DNA of 44,105 bases from Candidatus Sumerlaeota bacterium (GTDB lineage: Bacteria > Sumerlaeota > Sumerlaeia > UBA8349), in assembly GCA_016931035.1 (NCBI GenBank), contig JAFGFN010000139.1, forward strand, positions 1 to 44,105, given 5' to 3'. Each line of letters starts with the position of its first letter. The first letter of the stretch is position 1. The notes below the pieces were generated by a model that ran no database searches, was not told the origin of the DNA, and worked only from the letters and a program-made list of their open reading frames with translations. Shown piece after piece: positions 31,493 through 40,677 of the stretch. A program made the position numbers and the translations under genes.

Positions 31493-33007
31493 ATGAAGCG
31501 GCGAAAATGGGGTTGTCTTCTCGCCTTCTTGATCGCGCTTGGGGGCGTGGTCCTGGTTCTCGCCGTCCTGTTTGCCTACTCCGCCGGACCGGTTCGGATG
31601 CCCGACCTCGATCCGGCCAAGATTCTGGGCGAGGAGACTTCCTCGGCGACACTCGCCGCCGTTCGTCGATCCGGCGCCGACGCCGCGAGCGCCCTCGCGC
31701 CGCCCGCTGAACCGAATCCGGACCGGGTCTGGTCTCAGGAAGATCTGGAGGTTCTTTCACGAATACCGGAGAAGGCGGGGTCAATAAGGTTCTTCCTTGA
31801 CTCCTTCCTGGACCTGAAGCGCCGGGAGGGGCGCGACAACGCTCTCATCCACTATGCGCTGGCTCTTGCCCTCGCGATCGACTCCGCGGACTGGGAGATG
31901 GTGCGGCTCACGCGATCCCTGTCCGACGGCAGCAGGCAAGACGCGAGATTCGACACGCTGCGGTCCGTGTCGGAAAGCTGGGAACCGGCGCTGGCCGAGG
32001 CTCGGATAGGGGCGGCGCTCGACCACGCTCCGGCATTCGGCGCGGCGCTATCCCCCTTCTACGACTCAGGTCTCGAGACCCTCGCCCTGGCGCTGTGCGT
32101 CAACGGACGATATCTGGAGAGTCGGGGCGACCCGGACAAGGCGCTGGACGACTACCTGGCCGCGTTAACCATGGGACGCGACGCCTGCACGAGAGGCAAC
32201 GGTTTCTCCGACCACGTCATCGGTGGTCGAATCCAGGAATCGGCCCTGTTCTTTATCCGCGATCTTGCGGCGACGGGCCGTCTCGACGAAGACACCCTCC
32301 TGCGGGTGTTCGATCGCCTGGGGGAAATCGATCGGACAAGCGGGACCGCCGCCGACGCATTCGAGATCGAATTTGCGCGTCGGATCGCGTGGATTCAGGC
32401 CGATCTCGACGCACTCAAGGGTGCCTCTCCGCGCCAGAGATGGGACGACTTTCTACAGACCCTGTATCTGATCAACGATCCGCACGAGAGGCACGCCTAT
32501 CTCTTCGGGATCCGGGCGCGACGGAACACGGAGCGCATTCCCGGAGACCTGAAGGCGATCCACGATCTGGAGCAGAGTCTGCTTGCCGAGCCGTGGTGGG
32601 GCCGCCCGCGCGAGAAGTTCGAGGCCCTCGAGAAACGAGTCGCCTCCTCCCACGTCCTCGTTCGCCTCGTCTGCGGGTCTTGGTCGGTCTGGTTCGAGCA
32701 CCGAGACGAGCCGCGACTGTGCGCCTTGCGAACGAGCCGGATCGCCCTCGCTCTCGAGATCCGGAAGGCCCGGAACGAACGTTATCCCGAGACGTTGGAC
32801 GTTCTCGCGCCGGAGTTCTTCGAGGCAGGACTGCCCGTCGATCCCTATTCGGGAAAGCCCTTCGTCTATCGTCCTTCGCCGGACGGCGCCGGGTACTCGC
32901 TTTGGAGCGTTGGGCCGGACATCGAAGACAACGACGGCGCGATCTACGACCCGACCAATGGATTCACGAGCGCGAGCGACGTGGTTGTGGGAAACGCTTC
33001 GAGATGA
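31493..33007 (+). CDS. Membrane-anchored hypothetical protein with a pseudopilin-like C-terminus
   Basis: The 504-residue protein has one N-terminal helix (about 8-30) and a long helical region in the periplasm (about 90-400) without recognised repeats. It ends with a stretch typical of uncharacterised PVC-type proteins: ALEIRKARNERYPETLDVL, then GLPVDPYSGKPFVYRPS and a GYSLWSVGPDIEDNDG segment. That ending resembles the Ca-binding-like C-termini of pseudopilins. GGGGGAAC precedes ATG 31493. Role unknown. Confidence 0.72.
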   Translation: MKRRKWGCLLAFLIALGGVVLVLAVLFAYSAGPVRMPDLDPAKILGEETSSATLAAVRRSGADAASALAPPAEPNPDRVWSQEDLEVLSRIPEKAGSIRFFLDSFLDLKRREGRDNALIHYALALALAIDSADWEMVRLTRSLSDGSRQDARFDTLRSVSESWEPALAEARIGAALDHAPAFGAALSPFYDSGLETLALALCVNGRYLESRGDPDKALDDYLAALTMGRDACTRGNGFSDHVIGGRIQESALFFIRDLAATGRLDEDTLLRVFDRLGEIDRTSGTAADAFEIEFARRIAWIQADLDALKGASPRQRWDDFLQTLYLINDPHERHAYLFGIRARRNTERIPGDLKAIHDLEQSLLAEPWWGRPREKFEALEKRVASSHVLVRLVCGSWSVWFEHRDEPRLCALRTSRIALALEIRKARNERYPETLDVLAPEFFEAGLPVDPYSGKPFVYRPSPDGAGYSLWSVGPDIEDNDGAIYDPTNGFTSASDVVVGNASR

Positions 33008-33034
33008 TCCGCCGACCGGGCGGCGTGCTGCGGG

Positions 33035-35752
33035 TCAGCCGTTGCCGTTGCGCTTTTCGGACCGGGCGCGGGCGACGTTTTCGATGCATTCGACGACCAG
33101 CGAGGTCCAGCCGGTCTGGTGGTTGGCGCCCTGGCCGCGTCCGTCTTCGCCGTGGAAGTATTCGTGGAACAGGACGAGGTCGCGCCAGTTGGGGTGGTCG
33201 GCGTAGCGTCGGTCGTGACCGTGACAGGGGCGGCAGCCGTCCTTGCCCGGAACGAAGAGATTCGCCAGTCGTTTGGAGAGATCGAGCGCCACTTGGTGGA
33301 GATTCATCCACTGGCCCGAACCCGTCGGGCACTCGACCATGAGGTCGTCGCCGTAAAAGTGATAGTAACGTTCGAGCGCCTCGATCAGGAGGAAGTTGAG
33401 GGGGAACCAAACGGGGCCGCGCCAGTTGGAGTTGCCGCCGAAAAGATCCGAGTCCGATTCGCCCGGGGCGTACTGCACCCGGAAGACGTGTCCGTCGCAC
33501 TGGAAGACGTAGGGAGAATCCTGATGGAATCGCGAGACGGACCGCACGCCGTAAGGCGAAAGGAACTCTTTCTCGTCGAGGACATAACGAAGCACGCTCT
33601 CCAGGCGTTGGCGCGACGGGATGGCCAGCAGGCGGTGGATGTGCCGTCCTCCGCTCGGATGATCCTCCTCCATGCAGGCGATGTGGCGGGCGAGGTCGGG
33701 GCGGTTTTCGACGAACCATTCCATCCGTTTCTTGAACCCGGACAATCGGTCGATCTCCTCGGAGTGCAGCGCCGCGGCGGCGAACAGAGGGACGATGCCG
33801 ACCATCGAGCGGAGTTTGACCTTCACGGGGCGGCCTTCGAGTATGATTTGATCGTAGTAGAACCCGTCTTCTTCGTCCCAGAGGCCGGTTCCGCCCAGGG
33901 AGTTCATGGCGTCGGCGATGGCGACGAAGTGCTCGAAGAACTTCGAGGCCATGTCTTCGGTCGCCGGGTTCGCGAGCGACAACTCCATGGCCATCTCGAG
34001 CATCGTCGTGCAGTAGAATCCCATCCACGCCGTCGCGTCGGCCTGTTCCATCCACTCTCCCGTCGGCAGAGGCTTCGAGCGGTCGAACACCCCGATGTTG
34101 TCGAGACCCAGGAAGCCGCCCGAGAAGACGTGCCGCCCCCACGGGTCCTTGCGGTTGACCCACCAGGTGAAGTTGATGAGGAGTTTCTGGAACACCCTCG
34201 ACAGAAAAACCCGGTCGCGTTGGCCGGGGGGGCCGGACGCCTGATAGATCCGCCAGCAGGCCCAGGCGTGCATCGGGGGATTCACGTCTCCGAAATCCCA
34301 CTCGTAGGCCGGAATCTGCCCGTCGGTGCGCATGTACCATTCGCGCAGGAAGAGAACGAGCTGGTCCCGGGCGAAAGACGGGTCGATTCTCGCAAACGGG
34401 ATCGTGTGAAAGGCCAGATCCCACGCGGCGTACCACGGATACTCCCACTTGTCGGGCATGGAGATCACGTCGCGGTTGTAGATGTGGAGCCAATCGTGGT
34501 TGCGGCCGCGCCAGCGATTGTCGGGCGGAGGGGGCTCGTCGGGGTCCCCTTCGAGCCAATCCTGTACGACGTAGTGATAGAACTGTTTGGACCAGAGGAG
34601 ACCGGCGTACGCCTGGCGAAGGACGTTTTTCTCTTCCGCCGTCGCCCCCTCGGGGTAGACGGATCGGTAGAACTCGTCGGTCTCGCGAAGGCGGTCTTCG
34701 AACACGCGGTCGAAGCTCTCGCCGAAGGGTTCGCCCTCCGGCGTTTCGTCTTCGGCAAAGAGTCGGAGCCGGACGACAACCTCCTCGCCCGAGGGAATGT
34801 CTATCCGGTACAGCGCGGCGGCCTTGGTGCCCCGCCCTCCGGGATTCACGGCGTCCGCGCGTCCCTGGATCAGGTACTCGTGGAAGGCGTCCTTGACAAA
34901 AGGCGAGTCGTTGGCCGCACCGTAGAGCCGGCGGGTGTTGGTCTCGTTCTCGGTGAATAGAAGCGTCGGCGCTTCGCCTTGCGGTCCGGGCGCGGCAAGC
35001 CATCTCCATCGTCCGAGAGTCGGGTGGTCGCAGAAGACGACCGCCGAGCCGGTTTCTCGCGCCATGGAGGGCTTCGCGCTGCATTCGTCATGCGTGCATC
35101 CGGGAGTCCAGGTGTTGCGGAACCAGAGGGTGGGCAGCAGATGCAGGGCGGCGGGCTCGGGGCTTTGGTTGATCGCGGTCAGTCGAATGAGAATATCGTT
35201 CGGGGAACCCTTGGCGTACTCGACGTAGAGGTCGAAGTATCGTTCTTCGTCGAACACTCCGGTCTCGAGGATCTCGAACTCGGGCGCCAGGTGTCCGCGG
35301 CATCGGTTTTCTTCGACAAGACGGTCGTAGGGGTAGGCGGCTTGCGGGTACTTGTAGAGGGCCTTCATGTAGGAGTGGGTGGGCGAGGAGTCCAGATAGT
35401 AGTAGCACTCCTTCACGTCTTCGCCGTGGTTGCCCTCGGGGCCGGCGAGGCCGAAGAGTCTCTCCTTCAGGATCGGTCCCTTTCCATTCCACAGGGCGGG
35501 GCAAAAGCAGAGCCGGCACTCGCGGTCGGCGATTCCCAGGAGCCCGTCCTCGCCCCAGCGGTAGGCTCGGCTCCGCGCATGGTCGTGAGGAAAGTAGGCC
35601 CAGGAGTTCCCATCGGCGGAATAGTCCTCGCGCACGGTGCCCCATTGGCGTTCGGAGAGATAGGGCCCCCAACGCTGCCAGTTGGCCTTGCGAAGTGCGG
35701 AGAGTTCGAGCCGTTCGCGTTCGGCACCGCCCTCTTTCCGCTCGTCCGGCAT
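33035..35752 (-). CDS. Large GH63-like (MGH1J-type) glycoside hydrolase
   Basis: The 905-residue protein has an (alpha/alpha)6-barrel signature of GH63 and related glucosidases in its C-terminal two thirds. Visible landmarks are KWEYPWYAAWDLAFH, DGQIPAYEWDFGDVNPP, GGFLGLDNIGVFDRS, WMEQADATAWMG, LWDEEDGFYYD, NSNWRGPVWFPLNF and GHDRRYADHPNWRD near the end. The N-terminal third is beta-rich. It has no signal peptide, so it probably acts in the cytoplasm on glucosyl oligosaccharides or compatible-solute glycosides; the exact substrate is unknown. AGAGG precedes ATG 35752. It has no operon partner. Confidence 0.85.
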   Translation of the reverse strand: MPDERKEGGAERERLELSALRKANWQRWGPYLSERQWGTVREDYSADGNSWAYFPHDHARSRAYRWGEDGLLGIADRECRLCFCPALWNGKGPILKERLFGLAGPEGNHGEDVKECYYYLDSSPTHSYMKALYKYPQAAYPYDRLVEENRCRGHLAPEFEILETGVFDEERYFDLYVEYAKGSPNDILIRLTAINQSPEPAALHLLPTLWFRNTWTPGCTHDECSAKPSMARETGSAVVFCDHPTLGRWRWLAAPGPQGEAPTLLFTENETNTRRLYGAANDSPFVKDAFHEYLIQGRADAVNPGGRGTKAAALYRIDIPSGEEVVVRLRLFAEDETPEGEPFGESFDRVFEDRLRETDEFYRSVYPEGATAEEKNVLRQAYAGLLWSKQFYHYVVQDWLEGDPDEPPPPDNRWRGRNHDWLHIYNRDVISMPDKWEYPWYAAWDLAFHTIPFARIDPSFARDQLVLFLREWYMRTDGQIPAYEWDFGDVNPPMHAWACWRIYQASGPPGQRDRVFLSRVFQKLLINFTWWVNRKDPWGRHVFSGGFLGLDNIGVFDRSKPLPTGEWMEQADATAWMGFYCTTMLEMAMELSLANPATEDMASKFFEHFVAIADAMNSLGGTGLWDEEDGFYYDQIILEGRPVKVKLRSMVGIVPLFAAAALHSEEIDRLSGFKKRMEWFVENRPDLARHIACMEEDHPSGGRHIHRLLAIPSRQRLESVLRYVLDEKEFLSPYGVRSVSRFHQDSPYVFQCDGHVFRVQYAPGESDSDLFGGNSNWRGPVWFPLNFLLIEALERYYHFYGDDLMVECPTGSGQWMNLHQVALDLSKRLANLFVPGKDGCRPCHGHDRRYADHPNWRDLVLFHEYFHGEDGRGQGANHQTGWTSLVVECIENVARARSEKRNGNG

Positions 35753-36312
35753 CGCTTAAACCTCTTCGAACGCCCGATACTCCCCGCTCCGCCCTCGAGG
35801 GGATATCGATTCGGGGTCGTTCCCGTCCCGCCTGTCGGCGGCCATCGACTCCTTACAAGTCCGCCTCGCGCCGCGCCAGAGCGATGCGCCATCGTGGACC
35901 GCGGGAAAGGTCCGCACGTTGCTCCGGGACGCTGGAATGCGGAACCGCTGCAGGATTCTGTCAATCGCTCTATTCTCTTCGGCGTGCGGGCCGGAAAACT
36001 GAATGTCGCGGAATGCAACAATTGCGCGTGGCCCGAGGGGGCGGGCGTCGCGGACCGCGAACCGGTCTGCCTGAGGGGAGACGCGGAGGATAGGGGTTGC
36101 GAGTGTTCACGCCGTCCCGATTCCACGATGGCTCAAGAACGGCGTGGCGGGGCAACGTGGGAAGCCGAGCCCCGAGGCGGAGCGATCGGGCGCAGAAGGC
36201 GGAAACGCGGACGATCCGGCGGGGGCGAGCGCGGACCGGGGGCGGGAACGAAGGAATCTTCGACCCCGGCGCCGGGAATTAGGGGGGTGACGGCGGACCA
36301 GGACTCCGGTTT
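35753..36312. other. 560-bp GC-rich gap without a recognised gene
   Basis: Open frames occur on both strands but their compositions (Arg/Gly/Pro-rich) are what high-GC non-coding DNA gives. No RNA, clear promoter or repeat array was recognised. Confidence 0.4.
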
Positions 36313-36672
36313 CTATTCGGATATCGAGTGGTTGGGCTCGTCCGTCGGACACGACGAGTCGGTGTCGAGACGCGGGGGCATCACGATCGGTATGTTCGTC
36401 GTGGGACAATGCGGCGTGCGATTGAGATAGAGGCCCGATCCAATGAGATCGGACCAGCACGGGACATCCGCCGAGTTATTGGCCAGGGCCCATTCCGAGA
36501 CCGCCCAATTCAGCTTAACTTGGTGTTCCTGGCAGGCCTTCGCGCGCGACTGAAGCCGAGCGTGGATGAGTCCGGGCAAGGCGATAGCCACGATGAGGCC
36601 AACCACGGCGATCACGATCATGATCTCCACCAAGCTGAAACCGGAACGTCCGCGGCTGTTGGATTCCTTCAT
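36313..36672 (-). CDS. Type IV pilin-like protein (second copy)
   Basis: The 119-residue prepilin starts MKESNSRGRSG, then the cleavage site before FSLVEIMIVIAVVGLIVAIAL with Glu5 of the mature form. ALPGLIHARLQSRAKACQ follows as in the neighbouring pilin, and a C-terminal Cys pair (PCW, HCP region). I chose ATG 36672 because the in-frame extension to 36753 lacks sense as a prepilin leader and crosses a terminator hairpin; AAGGAG is 9 nt upstream. It is a diverged paralogue of the pilin at 36802-37152. Confidence 0.85.
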   Translation of the reverse strand: MKESNSRGRSGFSLVEIMIVIAVVGLIVAIALPGLIHARLQSRAKACQEHQVKLNWAVSEWALANNSADVPCWSDLIGSGLYLNRTPHCPTTNIPIVMPPRLDTDSSCPTDEPNHSISE

Positions 36673-36702
36673 CTCTCCTGACTCCTTCCAAGAAAACAGG
36701 AA

Positions 36703-36737
36703 GGGGCGGGGTCGCTGTTTCCTCGGCGTCCCGCCCC
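36703..36737 (-). terminator. Intrinsic terminator or attenuator between the two pilin genes
   Basis: On the minus strand GGGGCGGG pairs with CCCGCCCC (extended by GAC/GTC-type pairs) and is followed by TTCCTGTTTTC. It lies 65 bp after the first pilin stop and before the second start, so it should end most pilin transcripts. Confidence 0.6.
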
Positions 36738-36801
36738 CAGTCGTTACTGCCAAAACCTCGATGAAAGACCCTACTACTACCCGATGAGGGGTGGTCGCCG
36801 T

Positions 36802-37152
36802 TTACTGGTTGATCGCGTGCTCGGCAATGCTGTTCGGGCACTCGGCGTTCGAATCGGCATCCGGAATCTCGATCGGATCGCCGTTATACGGGCAAGTAGG
36901 CGTCCGGTTCAGGTACAAGCCTTCGCCGACCAGGTCGTCCCAGCCAGCCGACGTGGCGTTGTTCTCCAACATGTACTCTTGCGCGGCGCCCTGAACCTTC
37001 TGCTGGCCTTCCTGGCACGCCTTGGCGCGAGACTGCTTGCGGGCGTTGATAAAGCCAGGAATCGCGATGGCGACCAGGATACCGATGATGGCCACCACGA
37101 TCATGATCTCGACCAACGTGAAACCCTTTTTGCTGCTCAGCCGTTTCATCAT
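36802..37152 (-). CDS. pilA: Major type IV pilin / pseudopilin
   Basis: The 116-residue prepilin has a short basic leader (MMKRLSSKKG), the prepilin peptidase site before FTLVEIMIVVAIIGILVAIAI with mature Glu5, and GFINARKQSRAKACQ. The globular part has a Cys pair (TCPYNGDP and ECPNS). Length is that of minimal PilA or GspG-like proteins. AGGAGG is well spaced from the ATG. A perfect -24/-12 sigma-54 promoter lies about 100 bp upstream, and pilS-pilR lie beyond, which supports assignment as PilA. Confidence 0.9.
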   Translation of the reverse strand: MMKRLSSKKGFTLVEIMIVVAIIGILVAIAIPGFINARKQSRAKACQEGQQKVQGAAQEYMLENNATSAGWDDLVGEGLYLNRTPTCPYNGDPIEIPDADSNAECPNSIAEHAINQ

Positions 37153-37249
37153 GACTTGCTTCCTCCTTTTTAGATTCGTCTGAAACGTTTTCGGTCTCTT
37201 CTCTTAGAAGTCTGGATTATCACCCAGTAGGGCATTGCCCCGTCATAAC

Positions 37250-37264
37250 GCAATCGGAGTGCCA
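37250..37264 (-). promoter_or_regulatory. Sigma-54 promoter of pilA
   Basis: The minus strand reads TGGCAC-TCCGA-TTGC, an exact -24 GG / N10 / -12 GC arrangement. Predicted transcription start is near 37238, about 86 nt before the pilA ATG. Confidence 0.85.
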
Positions 37265-37428
37265 GTGCCGCATCTTTAGCGCGTGGGGCAGATTTTTCCC
37301 CCTTCCGCAAGAGGGCCGATCTTGTAACTGCTCTATTATCAGTACTCGCCGGGCATATGAGCTTGTGGAAAAAGTGCGAACCGCAGGACGCTCTAATTCA
37401 AGGGGAGGGTTCCGAGGAGGCTTGCGTC

Positions 37429-37457
37429 CTGTGCAACGTGTAACCCGTTACACAGGG
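37429..37457. promoter_or_regulatory. Nested palindromes, candidate PilR enhancer
   Basis: GTGTAAC-CC-GTTACAC (37438-37453) is a perfect 16-bp palindrome nested with CCTGTGCAAC/GTTACACAGG (one mismatch, 9-bp gap). It lies about 180 bp upstream of the sigma-54 -24 element, the usual enhancer distance, and 12 bp after the pilR stop. No T-run follows, so a terminator is less likely. Confidence 0.6.
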
Positions 37458-37464
37458 AGGCGTG

Positions 37465-38874
37465 TTACTCCTTACCCATCATGCCGTACTTCAACATCTT
37501 GTTGTGCAGGCTCTTGCGGCTGATTCCCAGACGGTCCGCCGCCTCCTGGCGACCCGTTGTCTGCTCGAGGACCTCCGCGATCAGTCGGCGCTCGGCGACC
37601 TCAACCACGCGCTCCACCTGCTCGGGCATGGGCAAAGAGGGATCGAGATCGAGCGTCCTGGCGCTGGACGCTTCGTCGCGAGCGGGTTCACCCCCGATCA
37701 TGACGCTCGGAAGATCGGCGATTTCGATCCGCGGTCCCCGCGCCATGACAATGGCCCTCTGCAGGGCGTTTTCGAGCTCGCGTACGTTGCCGGGCCACTC
37801 GTATTGGAGGAACAGGTCCAGGGCCTCGCGACTCAGCCCTCGGATCGGCTTGCCCAGACGACGGCTGTGTTGGTCGATGAAGAAGTCGAGCAGCAGCGGA
37901 ATATCCGAGACGCGCTTGCGCAGGGGAGGGAGTTCGATCGCGATCACGTTGATTCGGAAGTACAAGTCTTCGCGGAAACGCTTGGCGGCGACTTCCTCGG
38001 CGAGGTCGCGGTTGCTGGCCGTGATGAGACGGGCGTCGATCGAGATCGGGAAGCGGCCGCCGACGCGCTGAATCTCCCGTTCTTGAACGGCGCGCAGTAT
38101 CTTGGCCTGAAGCGCCAGGGGCATGTCGCCTATCTCGTCGAGAAAGAGCGTCCCGCCGCTGGCCAGTTCGAATTTGCCGGGACGCGCCGAGACGGCGCCC
38201 GTGAAAGATCCCCGTTCGTGACCGAAGAGTTCGCTTTCCAGGAGCGACTCGGGAATCGCGGCGCAGTTGAGGCGGACCATCGGATTGTCGCGCCGCGGCC
38301 CGCGGGCGTGAATCGCGCGAGCGACCAGCTCTTTGCCCGTGCCGCTCTCGCCCGCGATCAAGACGGGGACGTCGTTGTCCACTACCCGCTGCATCATCTC
38401 GAACACGTCTTGCATGACCTGGCTCGATCCGACGATTTCGTGAAAGGTGCGCTGGCGCGAGACTTGCGCCTCCAGGTCGCGGATCCGGTCGGTGAGCCGC
38501 TTCTTTTCCATCGCGCGGCGGATCGTGATTCGAACGTCCTCGATCTCGAACGGCTTGACGAAATAGTCGTAGGCGCCTTCTCGGATCGCTTCCATTGCCT
38601 GTTCGTCGGTTCCGAACGCCGTGACGATGACGACGACCAAAGTGGGATCGATCTCGCGCGCCTCGTGCAGAACCGTGATGCCGTCGGCTTCGGGCATCTT
38701 GATGTCGAGAACGGCGAGATCGAAGTGTTGGGAACGCAAGGCGTCGAGCGCCTGGGCGCCGTCGGCCGCCTCGACGATCTGGAAGCCCAGGTCTTGGACC
38801 AGGCTTTTCAGGACGAAGCGAATGTTTTCTTCGTCGTCCGCGATCAGAGCTTTCATCGAAGAACTCGATGTCAC
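37465..38874 (-). CDS. pilR: Sigma-54-dependent response regulator PilR
   Basis: The 469-residue NtrC-class protein has a receiver (phospho-acceptor Asp57, acidic pair Asp13/Asp14, Lys107), a central AAA+ domain (Walker A GESGTGKE at 175-182, Walker B GGTLFLDE at 240-247) and a C-terminal Fis-like HTH (RQEAADRLGISRKSLHNKM). The sigma-54-contacting loop is GSFTGA (222-227) instead of the usual GAFTGA. GTG 38874 has AGGGAG seven bases upstream; ATG 38856 is an alternative. It begins three bases after pilS ends. Its likely target is the sigma-54 promoter in front of pilA. Confidence 0.92.
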   Translation of the reverse strand: MTSSSSMKALIADDEENIRFVLKSLVQDLGFQIVEAADGAQALDALRSQHFDLAVLDIKMPEADGITVLHEAREIDPTLVVVIVTAFGTDEQAMEAIREGAYDYFVKPFEIEDVRITIRRAMEKKRLTDRIRDLEAQVSRQRTFHEIVGSSQVMQDVFEMMQRVVDNDVPVLIAGESGTGKELVARAIHARGPRRDNPMVRLNCAAIPESLLESELFGHERGSFTGAVSARPGKFELASGGTLFLDEIGDMPLALQAKILRAVQEREIQRVGGRFPISIDARLITASNRDLAEEVAAKRFREDLYFRINVIAIELPPLRKRVSDIPLLLDFFIDQHSRRLGKPIRGLSREALDLFLQYEWPGNVRELENALQRAIVMARGPRIEIADLPSVMIGGEPARDEASSARTLDLDPSLPMPEQVERVVEVAERRLIAEVLEQTTGRQEAADRLGISRKSLHNKMLKYGMMGKE

Positions 38875-38877
38875 CGG

Positions 38878-40461
38878 CTATCTCCCTCTCTCGTCCTGCC
38901 GGTCTCGCGCCAAATCGCGAAAGACGAACTCGAACCGGACCTGGTCGTCGCCGCTGAACGCCTGCATACGCGCTTGGTTTTGGAGAACGATCTGATAGGC
39001 GATCGCCAGTCCGAGACCGGTGCCCCCTTTGCGTGTCGAGAAGAAAGGCTCGAAGATCTTCTGAAGGCTCTCGGCGGGGATTTGCGATCCCGTGTTTTCG
39101 ATGTCGAGGATCGCGTGCCGGCGCCCTTGCTCCGACTGGACTTGCCGGGTGGAGAGGCGGAGCGTCGCACCTTCGGGCATGAAGTCGAACGCATTGATCA
39201 GGACGTTTCCGATCGCGCGCTTCACGCGATCGGGCTGCGCGAGGACCGAAGGCAGCTGCGGAGCATAGTCCTCGACGACGGTCCTCGTCGCCTTTCTCTC
39301 TTCCGCGATGCCGCGCAGGGTCTCTTGCAAGGCCGACGACGCGAGAGAGTTCAAATCGCACGGCTCGCGCTCGACGATGGAGGAGCGCGAGAAATCGTGG
39401 AGTTCCTGCACCAAGCGGTCGAGACGGTTCACCTCTTGGACAATGCGGTCGAGGTAGGGTCTGCATTCCTCGCGGTCTCGGTTCTTCTCGCTCAGGAGCT
39501 GCGCGGTGCCCTTGAGGGCGCCGAGCGGATTGCGCAACTCGTGCGACAGACCCATGGTGAAGGTTCCCAAGGAGGCGAGCCGGTCGGTGTGGGTGAAGAG
39601 CTCGAACAGGGTCTCGATGTTCGACAGGTCGCGGAAGTGAAAAATCATGGCGATCGGGACGTTGCGTTCGTTACGCAGATACGAGAAAGCGACCGAGAGG
39701 CGCTTGTCCCCTGGGCGGTCGGCGGAGAGATTCACCTCGACGGGCAGCGTCGAGGCGTCCTGCCGGAGTCGGTCGCGGCAAAACGACATGAAGGTGGGCG
39801 CCAGATGGGGTTTGTCCTCGAGAATGTCCTCCACCCGATGGCCCACGAGATCGCTTCGCGAGATCCCGAGGATCTCGCCCGCCATGGGATTGACCGAGGT
39901 GACGCGCCCGTGATCGTCGAGGACGAGCGACCCGACGCGAAAGGCCTCGCTCATGTACGTGTCGCGCTGTTCGATCATGGCGCTGATGAAGTCCGCCATC
40001 GTGTTGAAACTCCGGCCCAGCTCGTCGATCTCGAAACCCGCTCGAAAGCGGACAGTTTGGCTGAAGTCGCCCCGGGCGATGCTGGCCACCGCGTCGGTGA
40101 CCTGGCGAAGAGGTCTCAGGATGCTCGAAGCCAGACCCAAGCCGCCGGCGAGCGAGAGCAGGGTGAATACCAGGAGAATCGTCAGAAGACGCACGACCAG
40201 GAGCGAAACCTCGTCATGCACTTGGGCGAGAACGCGGGCGTCGGGAGGAGTCGCCGCGGTCTCGCGTCCCGAACGCGGAGGATTGGAGAGCAGCTCGACG
40301 ATACGGTCGGCGCTGAGGTTGACCACCACGTAGTTCACAACGCCGAACGCGATGACCAGAAGCATCAGGAGCGCGGGAACGGAAATCCGCATCCGCACGT
40401 CCCATTGCCCGGGTTGTTGGGCTCCTCGCCGGGTGAACTTGCGTTGTGACGTCTCGATCAT
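38878..40461 (-). CDS. pilS: Membrane sensor histidine kinase PilS-like
   Basis: The 527-residue kinase has two helices (about 28-50 and 93-115), a HAMP segment (RPLRQVTDAVASIARGDFS), a PAS domain (GSLVLDDHGRVTSVNPMAG), the H-box GLSHELRNPLGALKG and an HATPase domain with ENTGSQIP and GGTGLGLAIAY. In the G1 box the Asp is Asn/Glu-shifted (DIENTG), common in this subclass. ATG 40461 gives a short basic N-terminus; the frame is open to 40557 but that extension looks non-coding. It is cotranscribed with pilR. Two rather than six helices distinguish it from Pseudomonas PilS. Confidence 0.88.
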   Translation of the reverse strand: MIETSQRKFTRRGAQQPGQWDVRMRISVPALLMLLVIAFGVVNYVVVNLSADRIVELLSNPPRSGRETAATPPDARVLAQVHDEVSLLVVRLLTILLVFTLLSLAGGLGLASSILRPLRQVTDAVASIARGDFSQTVRFRAGFEIDELGRSFNTMADFISAMIEQRDTYMSEAFRVGSLVLDDHGRVTSVNPMAGEILGISRSDLVGHRVEDILEDKPHLAPTFMSFCRDRLRQDASTLPVEVNLSADRPGDKRLSVAFSYLRNERNVPIAMIFHFRDLSNIETLFELFTHTDRLASLGTFTMGLSHELRNPLGALKGTAQLLSEKNRDREECRPYLDRIVQEVNRLDRLVQELHDFSRSSIVEREPCDLNSLASSALQETLRGIAEERKATRTVVEDYAPQLPSVLAQPDRVKRAIGNVLINAFDFMPEGATLRLSTRQVQSEQGRRHAILDIENTGSQIPAESLQKIFEPFFSTRKGGTGLGLAIAYQIVLQNQARMQAFSGDDQVRFEFVFRDLARDRQDERGR

Positions 40462-40677
40462 GTTCGGCTTGCGCGAAGATCGTGAATACACCGCTCCGCA
40501 ACGGCGGAGCGCGAGCTCGCGCCGCTCCATTGGGAAGCATAAGCCAGGCACCCGCACCCGACAATCAATTTCTTGCGTTTTCCACGTCCTTCCTCAAAGA
40601 TGATCGAACGCGGCGCGGGCTTCCGGTCCGTGTGCCGCGGGAAAAACGCCCGCGCTGCGTTCCTGGAGTCGCGTGGA

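Noticed and set aside
33119-36430. Long plus-strand frames opposite the GH63-like gene
   Set aside because: No recognisable motif, and they mirror a gene with clear family signatures.
37462-40449. A 995-codon plus-strand open frame
   Set aside because: It is exactly antisense to pilS and pilR. Its composition (Asp/Glu/Arg/His-rich) is typical of the antisense shadow of GC-rich genes.
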